A DNA stretch of 64,000 nucleotides. It comes from Fen-1273 sp963748405. GTDB lineage: Bacteria; Bacteroidota; Ignavibacteria; UBA10030; UBA6906. Positions 42,590-51,131 of the stretch are shown here, in pieces; position 1 is the first letter of the stretch; every line of letters begins with the position of its first letter. Position numbers and translations under genes: made by a program. Location of the stretch: assembly GCA_963748405.1 (NCBI GenBank), contig CAVVIT010000007.1, positions 574,647 through 638,646 of the forward strand, written 5' to 3'. The notes beneath the pieces were generated by a model. That model was not told where the DNA came from. It saw only the letters and a list, made by a program, of their open reading frames with translations, and searched no databases.

Positions 42590-45022
42590 TTGCAAGTTCC
42601 ATGGTGCCCTTTTCCGCTGGCGTCCGTCAGGCGGACGTTGTTCCTGTTTCTATTCCTCCCCTGCATGAACAACCCGCGTGTTCTCGCTCAGTCCGGTTCC
42701 GTCACCGGCCAGGTGATTGACGCAGGGACAAGAGAGCGGCTGCCGTATGCGAATGTCATGATCAGGGGAACGGGCATCGGTACTCAGACGAATCTTCAGG
42801 GGTTCTTCCTGCTCCAGAGGGTGCCGGACACCGTGTTTGTTATTGAGGCGACGTTCGTCGGATATCAATCAGGGGAATTCACGGTTGTTCAGGGAGACCG
42901 GAACGGCGGCATCGTTATCGCCCTGCAACAAAGTGCAATAGACCTGGAGGGAGTGACCGTCTCCGCCGAGCAGTCGAATTTCGTCAGAACGGAAAAAACG
43001 CCTGGATTGACGACAATTTCTCCCACCCAGATCGCGACATTGCCTAACGTGGGTCAGGCGGACATTTTCCGATCGATGGAGCTGCTGCCGGGAATCAGCG
43101 CGACTAATGACGCTTCTTCGGACCTGTATATCCAGGGCGGTACCCCGGATGAGAACCTGATCCTCTTTGACGGGATGACGGTGTATCAGGTGGACCATTT
43201 CTTCGGGTTCTTCAGCGCGTTCAATCCCGATGCGATCAAGGATGTCCAGATCTACATGGGGGGGTTCCCGGCAAACTTTGGCGGGAGGCTCTCAAGCGTC
43301 ATTGACATCGTCGGAAGGGCGGGGGACCCGGATGATATGCACGGCAAAGCAGGATTGAGCCTCCTGAGCGGCAACTTCAGCCTGAATGGACCCCTTTTGG
43401 GCGGAACATACTTCCTCGCGGCGCGCCGATCCTACAGCGACATCATCGCGAGCGGCGCATACAACTCCATCTACAAGATGCTCACCGGCAGCACGGCGCC
43501 GGCGCCGGGGGGCACGGCCCGCGGTTTTGGGAGGTTCGGCGGCGGGGGGATTTCCCAGCAGCAGACCCCCAGTTCGGATTTCTATGACGTGAACGCAAAG
43601 CTCTCTTTCAATCTGACATCTCGTTTTATGCTGTCGGTAAGCTACTATGGCAGCGGCGACAACTACGACCTGACCCAGCAGTCGTCTTCCGTGAATGTGC
43701 CCGGTTTCGGCTCTGCGTTCTCGATCCCTTCCAATTCCAACAACACCACGCAGGGAAACAACGGCGTCAGTGCGAACCTGTTTGCTCAATGGAAGGACAA
43801 TCTGTACTCCAATGTTATCGTCGCGTACGACAGCTACACGAGCAAGTACTCCTCGGCCCAGGGGGGAGGAAACAGGGTGAACTCGGAATTCTCGACTGAT
43901 GAGGGAAACCGGACAGGCGATTTCAGTATCACGAACCAGAACGATCTGAAGCTGAATTCGCTTCAGGACATTGGCTTCGGTTGCGACGTTTCCCGGACAA
44001 ATGTCACGTATTCGCTTGCCGGAAGTCGTGTGACGGGGGGGACTCAGAATCTGCTCGATCTGGATCAGCGCGCCTGGGAAAGCGCCGCCTACGTGAGCGA
44101 CCGGCTGAGCCCTTTCGATGATCTCACTGTCACGGCCGGTCTCCGGCTTGAAAACTACTCCACCCTGGGATCGTGGTTCCTTGAGCCGCGACTTTCCTCC
44201 GTCTTTCAGCTGACGGACAGAGTCTCTCTGAAGGCCGCATTCGGCGTTTACCACCAGTTTGTGAACCGGATCGTGAACGAGGATGTAACGGAAGGGAGCC
44301 GTGATTTCTGGGTCCTGGCGGATACCTCCATCCCCGCGAGCAGAGCCATCCACTACGTGGTCGGTGCAGCGTGGCAGAACGATGGATATGTGGTTGACAT
44401 TGAAGGGTTTTTCAAGACGCTGGACAATATCGCTGAATTCAGCCAGCGTTTCCAACGGAACGCATTCGAACCCTACACGTTCCTTATCGGTGACGGACGG
44501 ATCAGGGGAATCCAGGCGCTCCTGCAGAAAAAGGCCGGACCATTCAATGGCTGGATCAGCTACACGCTGATGAAGGCGGAAGACCGGTTCCCGCAGCTGA
44601 ACGGCGGACAGTACTTCCCGGCAAGCAACGATCAGACGCATGAACTGAAGGTGATCGCAGCCTACAGCCCGGGCGATGATTGGAACGTGTCGGCAACGTT
44701 TATCTATGCGACCGGAAAACCGTACACGGCTCCGATCAGTCAGTACTCACTGGTCGTTCTTGACGGGACGACCTACAGTTACACCCACGTCAGCTCGGAG
44801 AACGCGTACAGGCTCCCCGGGTATCAGCGGCTGGACCTGAGTGTGTCGAAGAAGTTCCGGTTCAGATCCACGTTCCTGGATCTCGGCCTGTCCGCGTTCA
44901 ACGTTTCGAACCACGTCAATATTGAGTATTACCAGTACAATGTGAATACGCAGCCCGTCGTCGTTACCGCGGTGACGGGACTGGGCTTCCTTCCTTCCAT
45001 TTTCTGTCAGTATGAGTTTTGA
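42590..45022 (+). CDS. TonB-dependent receptor with carboxypeptidase-like domain
   Basis: 810 residues. The start is a TTG at 42590, five bases after a strong AAGGAGG (42578-42584); the next ATG (42665) would remove the signal peptide core LFLFLFLPC. Carboxypeptidase-like domain (~45-120: GSVTGQVIDAGTRERLPYAN), plug (~130-250: MELLPGISATNDASSDLYIQG, ILFDGMTVYQVDHFFG, VQIYMGGFPANFGGRLSSVI) and a barrel to the last strand GFLPSIFCQYEF. The plug lines up with the SusC/CirA-type receptors associated with DUF4249 lipoproteins, and exactly such a gene follows. It likely imports an unknown ligand with TonB energy. Confidence 0.9.
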   Translation: MQVPWCPFPLASVRRTLFLFLFLPCMNNPRVLAQSGSVTGQVIDAGTRERLPYANVMIRGTGIGTQTNLQGFFLLQRVPDTVFVIEATFVGYQSGEFTVVQGDRNGGIVIALQQSAIDLEGVTVSAEQSNFVRTEKTPGLTTISPTQIATLPNVGQADIFRSMELLPGISATNDASSDLYIQGGTPDENLILFDGMTVYQVDHFFGFFSAFNPDAIKDVQIYMGGFPANFGGRLSSVIDIVGRAGDPDDMHGKAGLSLLSGNFSLNGPLLGGTYFLAARRSYSDIIASGAYNSIYKMLTGSTAPAPGGTARGFGRFGGGGISQQQTPSSDFYDVNAKLSFNLTSRFMLSVSYYGSGDNYDLTQQSSSVNVPGFGSAFSIPSNSNNTTQGNNGVSANLFAQWKDNLYSNVIVAYDSYTSKYSSAQGGGNRVNSEFSTDEGNRTGDFSITNQNDLKLNSLQDIGFGCDVSRTNVTYSLAGSRVTGGTQNLLDLDQRAWESAAYVSDRLSPFDDLTVTAGLRLENYSTLGSWFLEPRLSSVFQLTDRVSLKAAFGVYHQFVNRIVNEDVTEGSRDFWVLADTSIPASRAIHYVVGAAWQNDGYVVDIEGFFKTLDNIAEFSQRFQRNAFEPYTFLIGDGRIRGIQALLQKKAGPFNGWISYTLMKAEDRFPQLNGGQYFPASNDQTHELKVIAAYSPGDDWNVSATFIYATGKPYTAPISQYSLVVLDGTTYSYTHVSSENAYRLPGYQRLDLSVSKKFRFRSTFLDLGLSAFNVSNHVNIEYYQYNVNTQPVVVTAVTGLGFLPSIFCQYEF

Positions 45023-45032
45023 GGCGGGACAC

Positions 45033-45863
45033 ATGACACGATCAGCGATCTTGATAGTCGGCCTTCTCGTCTTTGTGAGTGGCTGCCAGCACAATCCTCT
45101 TCTTCCTGAAGCGACGCAGATCGTGCTTCAGGCCTATCTGTATGACGGAAAGCCTGTCACCGACATCTCCGTCATGCTGAGCAGGCCAATATCGAGTCCG
45201 GCCACAGCAAACACGCCAGTGTCGGACGCCCGGGTGATTCTCCTGAAGAACGGAATATCGTACCAGTTGGCACCGACTCCGCAACAGAGCGGAGTATACG
45301 CGTATCCCGGCTCCGATCTCCAGGTCCGTTCAGGGGATCAGTTTGAAATCGAGGTGACGGATGATGGAACGACGGCTACGGCGGCGACAGTCGTCCCGGC
45401 GAGGCCCGTCGGTCTGTCCGTAAACACCCCGACGATCGTGTTCACCCGCGACACGACGACGGGTCGGAACGGCGGTGTCCGGATAGAGGTGACGAGTACG
45501 GATTCCGTGACGGTGTCGTGGTCTAATCCCACACAACTCCCCTTCTACGTCACCGTCGAAAGCGAAGACTCTACCGGTCAGCCGCTCCGTGCGGACAGCC
45601 TGGGAAATGTCGTTTCCACGAGGAGGTTCGTGACCGAGCCGACGACGAACAGCTATTTCCGGGTTCCGGAATTTGATTTCACCTATACGGGAAGGGTCAG
45701 GATCACCCTGTTCCGGGTCAACAAAGAATATGTGGATCTCTATGCCTCCCGGCAGCAGGATTCGCGCAGCCTTAACGAGCCGGCAACGAACATCACAAAC
45801 GGGCTGGGGATCTTCACGGCGTTTGCAAGTGACAGTGCCTACGTCACCGTACAATTGCAGTAG
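45033..45863 (+). CDS. DUF4249-type lipoprotein partner of the TonB receptor
   Basis: 276 residues. Lipobox LLVFVSGC, then QIVLQAYLYDGKPVTDISVML and a beta-sandwich-like domain with ISYQLAPTPQQSGVYAYPG, matching DUF4249 proteins (SusD-like in position, not in fold) that pair with CirA-type receptors. Start 45033 has GAGGCGG before it; ATG 45012 overlapping the receptor stop is possible but puts extra polar residues before the signal. It probably sits on the outer membrane as the ligand-binding lid. Followed by a bidirectional hairpin terminator. Confidence 0.8.
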   Translation: MTRSAILIVGLLVFVSGCQHNPLLPEATQIVLQAYLYDGKPVTDISVMLSRPISSPATANTPVSDARVILLKNGISYQLAPTPQQSGVYAYPGSDLQVRSGDQFEIEVTDDGTTATAATVVPARPVGLSVNTPTIVFTRDTTTGRNGGVRIEVTSTDSVTVSWSNPTQLPFYVTVESEDSTGQPLRADSLGNVVSTRRFVTEPTTNSYFRVPEFDFTYTGRVRITLFRVNKEYVDLYASRQQDSRSLNEPATNITNGLGIFTAFASDSAYVTVQLQ

Positions 45864-45970
45864 GAATGGACTGTGTGCGTGCCCTCGCACGCGCCCCGAC
45901 CGGAACCCGGAGCGGACATTCCCGGTCAACCTGTGAGAGGGAGCGGAGAGATTTCAGACGTTAAGAGCGA

Positions 45971-46003
45971 AAAACCCCTGCCGGATCCGCCGGCAGGGGT
46001 TTT
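45971..46003. terminator. Bidirectional hairpin terminator, 14-5-14 family
   Basis: AAAACCCCTGCCGG / CCGGCAGGGGTTTT, perfect 14-bp stem and 5-base loop, between two convergent genes. Acts as terminator on both strands because the stem carries A and T runs. Confidence 0.85.
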
Positions 46004-46023
46004 GCATGGAGAGGCGCGCGTAA

Positions 46024-46473
46024 TTACGCGATCGCGTTGACGATGCTTCCTGCGGAAATCTGCGTCAGGAGGTTCGTCGACGAACTTCCGGTCGTGCCGG
46101 TCGCCGTCGTGGCGTTGTTCGCCTCGGATTCCTGGCTGTGATGGTGGTGATGCTTGCCCCCCATCACCTTTGAGAGGTCCGCCTGGAGCGTCTGAAGCGC
46201 GCTCTGTGCTCCCTTGGTATCGCCCGATTGCAGTGCGCTCTGGAGCGACTGGATGTCCTTTCCCACCTGCGTGTTCGAGGAGAAAATCGAATTCGAGCTC
46301 TGGGGGCTCTGAACATTGTTCAGGAATGACGTGAGGGCCGTTTGTGCGGTCGAGAGATCTCCGGAATTGATCGCCTGAGCCATTGTGGAAAAATCACTCT
46401 TGCGGGCCTTGTAGCTTGAGTTCGTTTGCACAGAATACGGATCTGTGGCTGACGTAACGCCTGTAACGCTCAT
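46024..46473 (-). CDS. Soluble protein with two ~36-residue repeats and a His cluster
   Basis: 149 residues. Start at 46473 behind CAGGAGCC; the longer frame from 46524 is less likely. No signal peptide. Two related helical units, QAINSGDLSTAQTALTSFL and SALQSGDTKGAQSALQTLQ, then MGGKHHHHHSQE with five consecutive His and a Thr/Ser/Ala-rich tail. Similar small proteins with alternating S-G-D-x-x-x-A-Q motifs occur in Acidobacteria and Proteobacteria without known role; the His cluster suggests metal binding. The gene is flanked by twin hairpins on both sides. Confidence 0.65.
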   Translation of the reverse strand: MSVTGVTSATDPYSVQTNSSYKARKSDFSTMAQAINSGDLSTAQTALTSFLNNVQSPQSSNSIFSSNTQVGKDIQSLQSALQSGDTKGAQSALQTLQADLSKVMGGKHHHHHSQESEANNATTATGTTGSSSTNLLTQISAGSIVNAIA

Positions 46474-46573
46474 CAACGGCTCCTGTGTATGTGGAACGGA
46501 ATGAACTGGTGTCTCATCTATCATTATCGGCTATTTTTCGAAAATCATGAGTTTCATCCCGATCCGAAAAGGG

Positions 46574-46606
46574 AAAACCCCTGCCGGCAGCGCCGGCAGG
46601 GGTTTT
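46574..46606. terminator. Hairpin terminator, second copy of the 14-5-14 family
   Basis: Same stem as at 45971 (AAAACCCCTGCCGG / CCGGCAGGGGTTTT) with loop CAGCG. Ends the leftward zinc-ribbon gene whose stop is at 46629. Confidence 0.85.
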
Positions 46607-46628
46607 CATTGAAGGGTCGAGACCGATC

Positions 46629-46796
46629 TTACACGTCGGTCTTGAGGTAAAACGGGAGGCTCTTCTTGAGCTTCTCCCTGTGTGCCTTGTATCGCTGGTC
46701 TTCCTCCTTGCATCGCGGGCAACGATAGGCGCCTGCCTGCCCGCGGAAGTCGTTGCCGCAGACCCGGCAGACAGCCTGGACTGTCTTCTTGGTCAT
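46629..46796 (-). CDS. 55-residue zinc-ribbon protein
   Basis: Start at Met 46796 with AAGGA upstream on the minus strand; a longer TTG-initiated frame from 46853 is less plausible. AVCRVCGNDFRGQAGAYRC, PRCKEEDQRY hold CxxC-x12-CxxC, a compact zinc ribbon, followed by a basic helix (KAHREKLKKSLPFYLK). Likely nucleic-acid or ribosome-associated; not identified further. Monocistronic, between two hairpins. Confidence 0.7.
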   Translation of the reverse strand: MTKKTVQAVCRVCGNDFRGQAGAYRCPRCKEEDQRYKAHREKLKKSLPFYLKTDV

Positions 46797-47101
46797 TTGC
46801 CTTTTTCCTTCACTCATTTGAGGGATTTTGAAACTCTGTGCCAGTAACTGCAAATCCCCTACCGGCGGAGCCAGTAGGGGATTTCACAGGTAAAATTGGG
46901 AACGGGAAACCTGCACTAACGCCTACAGGAAGAATGTCGTGAATGAGTTCTCCATCAAACTGTATCAAATATAATCAATTTGCCGTCGAAATGCAAACGG
47001 ACCAGATGATTTCGACCGGATATTTCATTTTCCGCGAATGCAGGCCGGATTCAGCACCGGAATGGGGGATTGGAGGGTCAAAATTCCTCCCGGCTCTGAT
47101 C
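46797..47101. other. Intergenic region upstream of the zinc-ribbon gene
   Basis: 305 bases with no supported gene. It contains the hairpin 46852-46884; the remainder shows no clear structure. Confidence 0.4.
46852..46884. repeat. Imperfect member of the 14-5-14 hairpin family
   Basis: AAATCCCCTACCGG, loop CGGAG, CCAGTAGGGGATTT: same geometry as the two hairpins at 45971 and 46574 with a single C-A mismatch. It could end the leftward receiver gene (stop 47102) at a distance. Confidence 0.7.
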
Positions 47102-47482
47102 TCAGTCATCCCCGGGGGCGGGCGTGCCGGTCACTTTCTTGATCATCGCAAGTATCTCTTCGACCGCTACGGGCTTTCTCAGGAAGTAGTCGTTCCCGGA
47201 TGTGACCGCCAGGTTCCTCAGGTGCTCGTCGTCGTGTGCGGATATGAATATGAACGGTACGTCTCTGACATCGGTGAATTCCCGCACGAAACTGTGAAAC
47301 CTGATGCCGTCCAGCGTCGGCATATACACGTCGGAGATGATCAGGTCGATCTTTTCCCCCCCCAGGGCTTCCCGAGCGAGCTTTCCGTCCGTCGCCTTGA
47401 CGATCTCATATCCCTTCTGGCGCAGGATCCCCTCCATGAGGGCAAGGAACCCTTCGTCGTCGTCAATAAACAAGATTCTCAT
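47102..47482 (-). CDS. Single-domain response regulator (CheY-like)
   Basis: 126 residues. Acidic cluster FIDDDEGF at residues 6-13, phospho-acceptor Asp51 in IISDVYMPTLDG, Thr/Ser switch in FIFISAHDD and Lys in YFLRKPVAV. There is no output domain, so it signals by protein contact. It diverges from the desaturase-Rieske fusion gene and no kinase is adjacent. Confidence 0.9.
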   Translation of the reverse strand: MRILFIDDDEGFLALMEGILRQKGYEIVKATDGKLAREALGGEKIDLIISDVYMPTLDGIRFHSFVREFTDVRDVPFIFISAHDDEHLRNLAVTSGNDYFLRKPVAVEEILAMIKKVTGTPAPGDD

Positions 47483-47559
47483 CGCACCCCGGCAGTGAAG
47501 ACTTTATATAATTAGGGGAATTCGGCGGAAATGTGCAACTGCGGGGGCCATAATCAGGA

Positions 47560-47588
47560 TTGCGGCTCTCGGGCAAACCCGATATCTT
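47560..47588 (+). promoter_or_regulatory. Candidate sigma70-type promoter of the fusion oxygenase gene
   Basis: -35 TTGCGG (47560-47565), 17-bp spacer, -10 TATCTT (47583-47588). The fusion gene starts at 47666. A similar TATCTT promoter precedes the gene at 52370. Confidence 0.45.
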
Positions 47589-47665
47589 ACGGTCAGCGGC
47601 CATGATAGATGCCCCTGTCGGGAGAATATTCCTGTCGTCACTTGAAGAAAAACCGGGGAGCGTGA

Positions 47666-49951
47666 ATGGGGATGGAAAGCGGAGGTCGATTTCGACCGAG
47701 CGACTACAGCCTGAACGGCAGGGATACTGTCCTTGCGATCGAGAAGGGGCTGGCTGATGCCACGTGGTACACATCGCCGGTTCCCGGGAACAAAATGCGG
47801 GAGCTTCAGGAGCGCCGTGACGGACCTGCGATCCGCGATTCGCTCCTCTGGTTTGCTCTCCTGATCATTGCCGGATCCGCCGGCTACGTGCTCTGGGGGA
47901 GCTGGTGGGCGGTCATTCCCTTTGCCGCGTACGGCGTGCTCTATGCATCGGTTTCCGATTCCCGCTGGCACGAGTCGCTTCACGGGACCGCTTTCAAGAC
48001 AGACTGGATGAACAACGCGCTGTATGAGCTGGCTTCGTTCATGGTGCTCCGTGAATCCGTCAGCTGGCGCTGGAGTCACACCCGGCACCACAGCGATACC
48101 CTGATCGTCGGCCGGGATCCCGAGATTGTCGTTCAGCGGCCGCCGAACCTGGCGGTTTTCGTCACGAACTTCTTCAACGCGACGGCGCTCTGGAGATACT
48201 GGAACCACGTGTTTCTCCACTGCACCGGGCGACTGACGGCGGATGAACTGGCGTACGTCCCGGATGCGGAGAGGAGCAAGGTGATCGTCAGGGCGCGCGT
48301 CTACGCGCTTCTCTACGCAGCCGTTGTTCTTCTCTCGGTGTTTTCCCGCAGCATACTCCCTCTCATGTACGTCGGTTTGTCCAGTATCTACGGCGCCTGG
48401 CTTATGGTGGTGTTCGGGTATACTCAGCACGCCGGGTTGGCTGAGAACGTGCTCGATCACCGGCTTGATTGCCGTACGGTGTGCATGAACCCCGTCAATC
48501 GCTACCTGTACTGGAACATGAATTATCACGTTGAACATCATATGTTCCCTCTGGTCCCTTACCACGCGCTGCCGAAACTGCACGAATTGATCAAGCCGGA
48601 TTCGCCGCAGCCCTACGCGGGACTGTGGGATGCCTACAGGGAGATCATTCCCGCCGTCCTTCGTCAGGCCAGGGATCCCGGATACTTTGTGAAACGGCAG
48701 CTGCCCCTCCCCGGGGGACGTGTGCCTGTGTCTGACCCGGACCGGAAGGCGGTCCTGGATGGGAAGGCGCCGGTAGACGGCTGGCTGGATGTGTGTGACA
48801 GCGATGTGCTCCAGAAGGAGAGCGCGCTTCGCTTCGAGTGCGGCGGGAGGACGTACGCACTCTACAGGACGTCAGACGACAGGTGCTACGCAACGGATGG
48901 ATTGTGCACACACGGAAACGCTCACCTGGCGGATGGGATGGTGAAGGGGACAATTGTCGAGTGCGCCAAACACAACGGCCGGTATGACCTGCGGGATGGG
49001 TCACCGCTGCGGTTGCCCGTGTGTGTGGGGCTTAAGACCTATCCTGTCCGTCAGTCCGGAGGAAAACTGTTCGTCGACCTGGGTTCGGCAGGCGGAGCCG
49101 GCATCACCCGGGCCGCGCCGACGCACACGTTCCGGGTCGTCAGCAACGGGCTCGTGTCATCGTTCATCAAGGAGCTGGTGCTTGAGCCGGCCGCCGGATC
49201 GCCCGCGCCTGATTACCAGCCAGGGGACTACATGCAGATCGATATCCCGGCGTATACAAGGCGTTCGCTTCGCGATCTGGATGTCGAGCCGCGGTTTGCC
49301 GATACCTGGAAGTTCCAGCGCGTGTTTGAGCAATTCGCGGCCAACCCCGCTTCGTGCCGCCGCAATTACTCCATGGCATCCAACCGTGCGCTCGAGAGCG
49401 TGCTCCGGTTCAACGTCCGCCTTGCGACTCCGCCCCGCGGGGTTGACTGCGATGCCGGGAGGGGATCGGCGTACGTCTTTGGTCTGAAACCCGGTGATTT
49501 CGTCACTGCCATCGGTCCGTTTGGACAGTTCCATGTGAAGAGAACGGATCGGGAAACCATCTACCTCGGCGGTGGGGCGGGGATGGCTCCCCTGCGTGCA
49601 CACCTTTCGCATTTGTTCGAGACGCTTGCGACTTCAGCCGGAGTGAGCTACTGGTACGGCGCCCGTTCATTGCAGGAACTGTATTACAAGGAGTATTTTG
49701 AGGGGCTGGCAATGAAGCACTCGAACTTCAGCTTTCATGTGGCCCTCTCTGAGGAGGTCCCCGGAGATGAGTGGCGCTCACACCGGGGTTTTGTACACGA
49801 AGTCCTGAAGCGCGAGTACCTCGACAGACATCCTGATCCGATGAATGTCGAGTATTTTCTGTGCGGTCCGCCGGCGATGATTCAAGCTGCGACGGTGATG
49901 TTGAAGAATTTCGGTGTGCCGCCGGCGCAGATTGCCTTTGATGAGTTCTAG
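47666..49951 (+). CDS. Three-module oxygenase: membrane desaturase/hydroxylase, Rieske ferredoxin and NqrF-like reductase in one protein
   Basis: 761 residues. Module 1 (~1-340) is a fatty-acid-desaturase-type di-iron membrane protein with its three His boxes: HESLH (His102, 106), HTRHH (138, 141, 142) and HVEHH (288, 291, 292), plus ~4 membrane helices. Module 2 (~365-460) is a Rieske [2Fe-2S] ferredoxin with CTHG (Cys414, His416) and CAKHNG (Cys433, His436). Module 3 (~475-761) is the FAD/NAD(P) part of an NqrF-like reductase: RRNYSMASN, FVTAIGPFGQFHVK, YLGGGAGMAPLRAH, WYGARSLQELYY, YFLCGPPAMI and final FDEF, without the plant-type ferredoxin of NqrF. It resembles MocD-MocE plus reductase proteins fused, so electrons could pass from NADH to the di-iron site within one chain. 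Substrate unknown. A CheY-like gene diverges from it. Confidence 0.9.
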   Translation: MGMESGGRFRPSDYSLNGRDTVLAIEKGLADATWYTSPVPGNKMRELQERRDGPAIRDSLLWFALLIIAGSAGYVLWGSWWAVIPFAAYGVLYASVSDSRWHESLHGTAFKTDWMNNALYELASFMVLRESVSWRWSHTRHHSDTLIVGRDPEIVVQRPPNLAVFVTNFFNATALWRYWNHVFLHCTGRLTADELAYVPDAERSKVIVRARVYALLYAAVVLLSVFSRSILPLMYVGLSSIYGAWLMVVFGYTQHAGLAENVLDHRLDCRTVCMNPVNRYLYWNMNYHVEHHMFPLVPYHALPKLHELIKPDSPQPYAGLWDAYREIIPAVLRQARDPGYFVKRQLPLPGGRVPVSDPDRKAVLDGKAPVDGWLDVCDSDVLQKESALRFECGGRTYALYRTSDDRCYATDGLCTHGNAHLADGMVKGTIVECAKHNGRYDLRDGSPLRLPVCVGLKTYPVRQSGGKLFVDLGSAGGAGITRAAPTHTFRVVSNGLVSSFIKELVLEPAAGSPAPDYQPGDYMQIDIPAYTRRSLRDLDVEPRFADTWKFQRVFEQFAANPASCRRNYSMASNRALESVLRFNVRLATPPRGVDCDAGRGSAYVFGLKPGDFVTAIGPFGQFHVKRTDRETIYLGGGAGMAPLRAHLSHLFETLATSAGVSYWYGARSLQELYYKEYFEGLAMKHSNFSFHVALSEEVPGDEWRSHRGFVHEVLKREYLDRHPDPMNVEYFLCGPPAMIQAATVMLKNFGVPPAQIAFDEF

Positions 49952-50092
49952 TACAAACAGGCATTCAGAGCGCCACGATCCTTGCCAGCTTCCGGTTTCC
50001 CCATTCCCGGCAGGCAGTCGGCCTCCGTGATCATATGGTATGCCGGGCGAGGTATCTCTCCGGGCGCGACTCCTGAATATGCTTGTTGAGCA

Positions 50093-50926
50093 ATGAAAAA
50101 CACAGTCCTTCTCCGCGGATTTCCTTTCAGATGCCGTTTCGTTCTGGCAACGGCGATTTGCCTCCTCGGTATCGCCGGACAATTGGTTGCGGCCGGCACC
50201 GACACGACCTGTATTGTCGTGGTCGGCACCGTCCATTCCGAAACAAGCAACTTCACGGTTCAGACGCTGTGCCGAATCATCGATCAGGTCAAGCCGGACC
50301 TTATTCTTGTTGAACTTGATTCTTCGTTCTTCACGCCGTCGATGACGATAAAGCCGGAGTATGCCGGCGCAAGCCTTGAAAACAGAGCAACTGGCAAGTG
50401 CGTTCAGGCTCATGGGATTTCACTCCGGCCGTATGACATCGAGGGAAGGAACAGGATCTACGAGCAGCACGACTACTTCAATCTCCAGAAAGATGCCAGC
50501 CGGGCCCTCGATCGCGTGGCGCAGGATAGTCTGTTGAATCCGGAGGCGAGAATCCTGTTTGATGCTATCATCCGCTTCGATGAAATCGGACACGCGTTCG
50601 GCTCAGAGCGCCCTGAGATCATCAATTCTGAGGCCTGCGATATCGCCATGGAATCGAAACAATATTACGCGGGAGATGGTATGGTCCGGGTCGTAGCGTC
50701 GGTCCCGTCGCTCAATCAATTCGTGGAGTTCTGCAGGTTCAGGCGGGATTTCTGGGTGACTCGAAATGATGCGATGGTAAGGAATATTCTCCATTGGACC
50801 AGATTGCTCCGGCCGAAGACTGCTCTCGTGCTTTGCGGCTTTGAGCATCGGTACTATCTTCGAAGGGCCCTTCGGAAGCTCACTGCCGGCAATGCAATCT
50901 GCCTGCGCGAGTATTGGACGTATTGA
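50093..50926 (+). CDS. TraB/TIKI-like (EreA/ChaN superfamily) putative metal-dependent hydrolase, exported
   Basis: 277 residues. Signal peptide or anchor (FVLATAICLLGIAGQLVA). IVVVGTVHSETSN and IDQVKPDLILVELDSS are the GxxH and VELD motifs of the TraB/PrgY/TIKI group, and LVLCGFEHRYYLRRALRKL near the end is the second conserved Gly-x-x-His. The middle is unlike standard TraB members. Known relatives are membrane-linked proteases or inhibit pheromone signals; here the substrate is unknown. Lower GC than the upstream gene. No strong ribosome-binding site is seen. Confidence 0.6.
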   Translation: MKNTVLLRGFPFRCRFVLATAICLLGIAGQLVAAGTDTTCIVVVGTVHSETSNFTVQTLCRIIDQVKPDLILVELDSSFFTPSMTIKPEYAGASLENRATGKCVQAHGISLRPYDIEGRNRIYEQHDYFNLQKDASRALDRVAQDSLLNPEARILFDAIIRFDEIGHAFGSERPEIINSEACDIAMESKQYYAGDGMVRVVASVPSLNQFVEFCRFRRDFWVTRNDAMVRNILHWTRLLRPKTALVLCGFEHRYYLRRALRKLTAGNAICLREYWTY

Positions 50927-51131
50927 ACGCGAGCGCTCAATGTGCCATCATCCGGGCCGGTGTCCCGTCGGACCGGTGCCCGGCCCCAGGTCATGAATAT
51001 GGTCGTCCGTTCTTCGGCATCATGGAGCACATTGCTCCGGGTTTCCGCCGGGGCACTATTCAGCTGAATCAGTAGAATACATCGATTTCAACTAATTCGG
51101 TTGAGAACCGTTCAGCGGGCGTCCCGGGTAC

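Noticed and set aside
45971..46884. Three similar palindromes as a CRISPR array.
   Set aside because: Each is a self-complementary hairpin next to a gene end, separated by hundreds of bases with genes between; no spacer pattern or cas gene.
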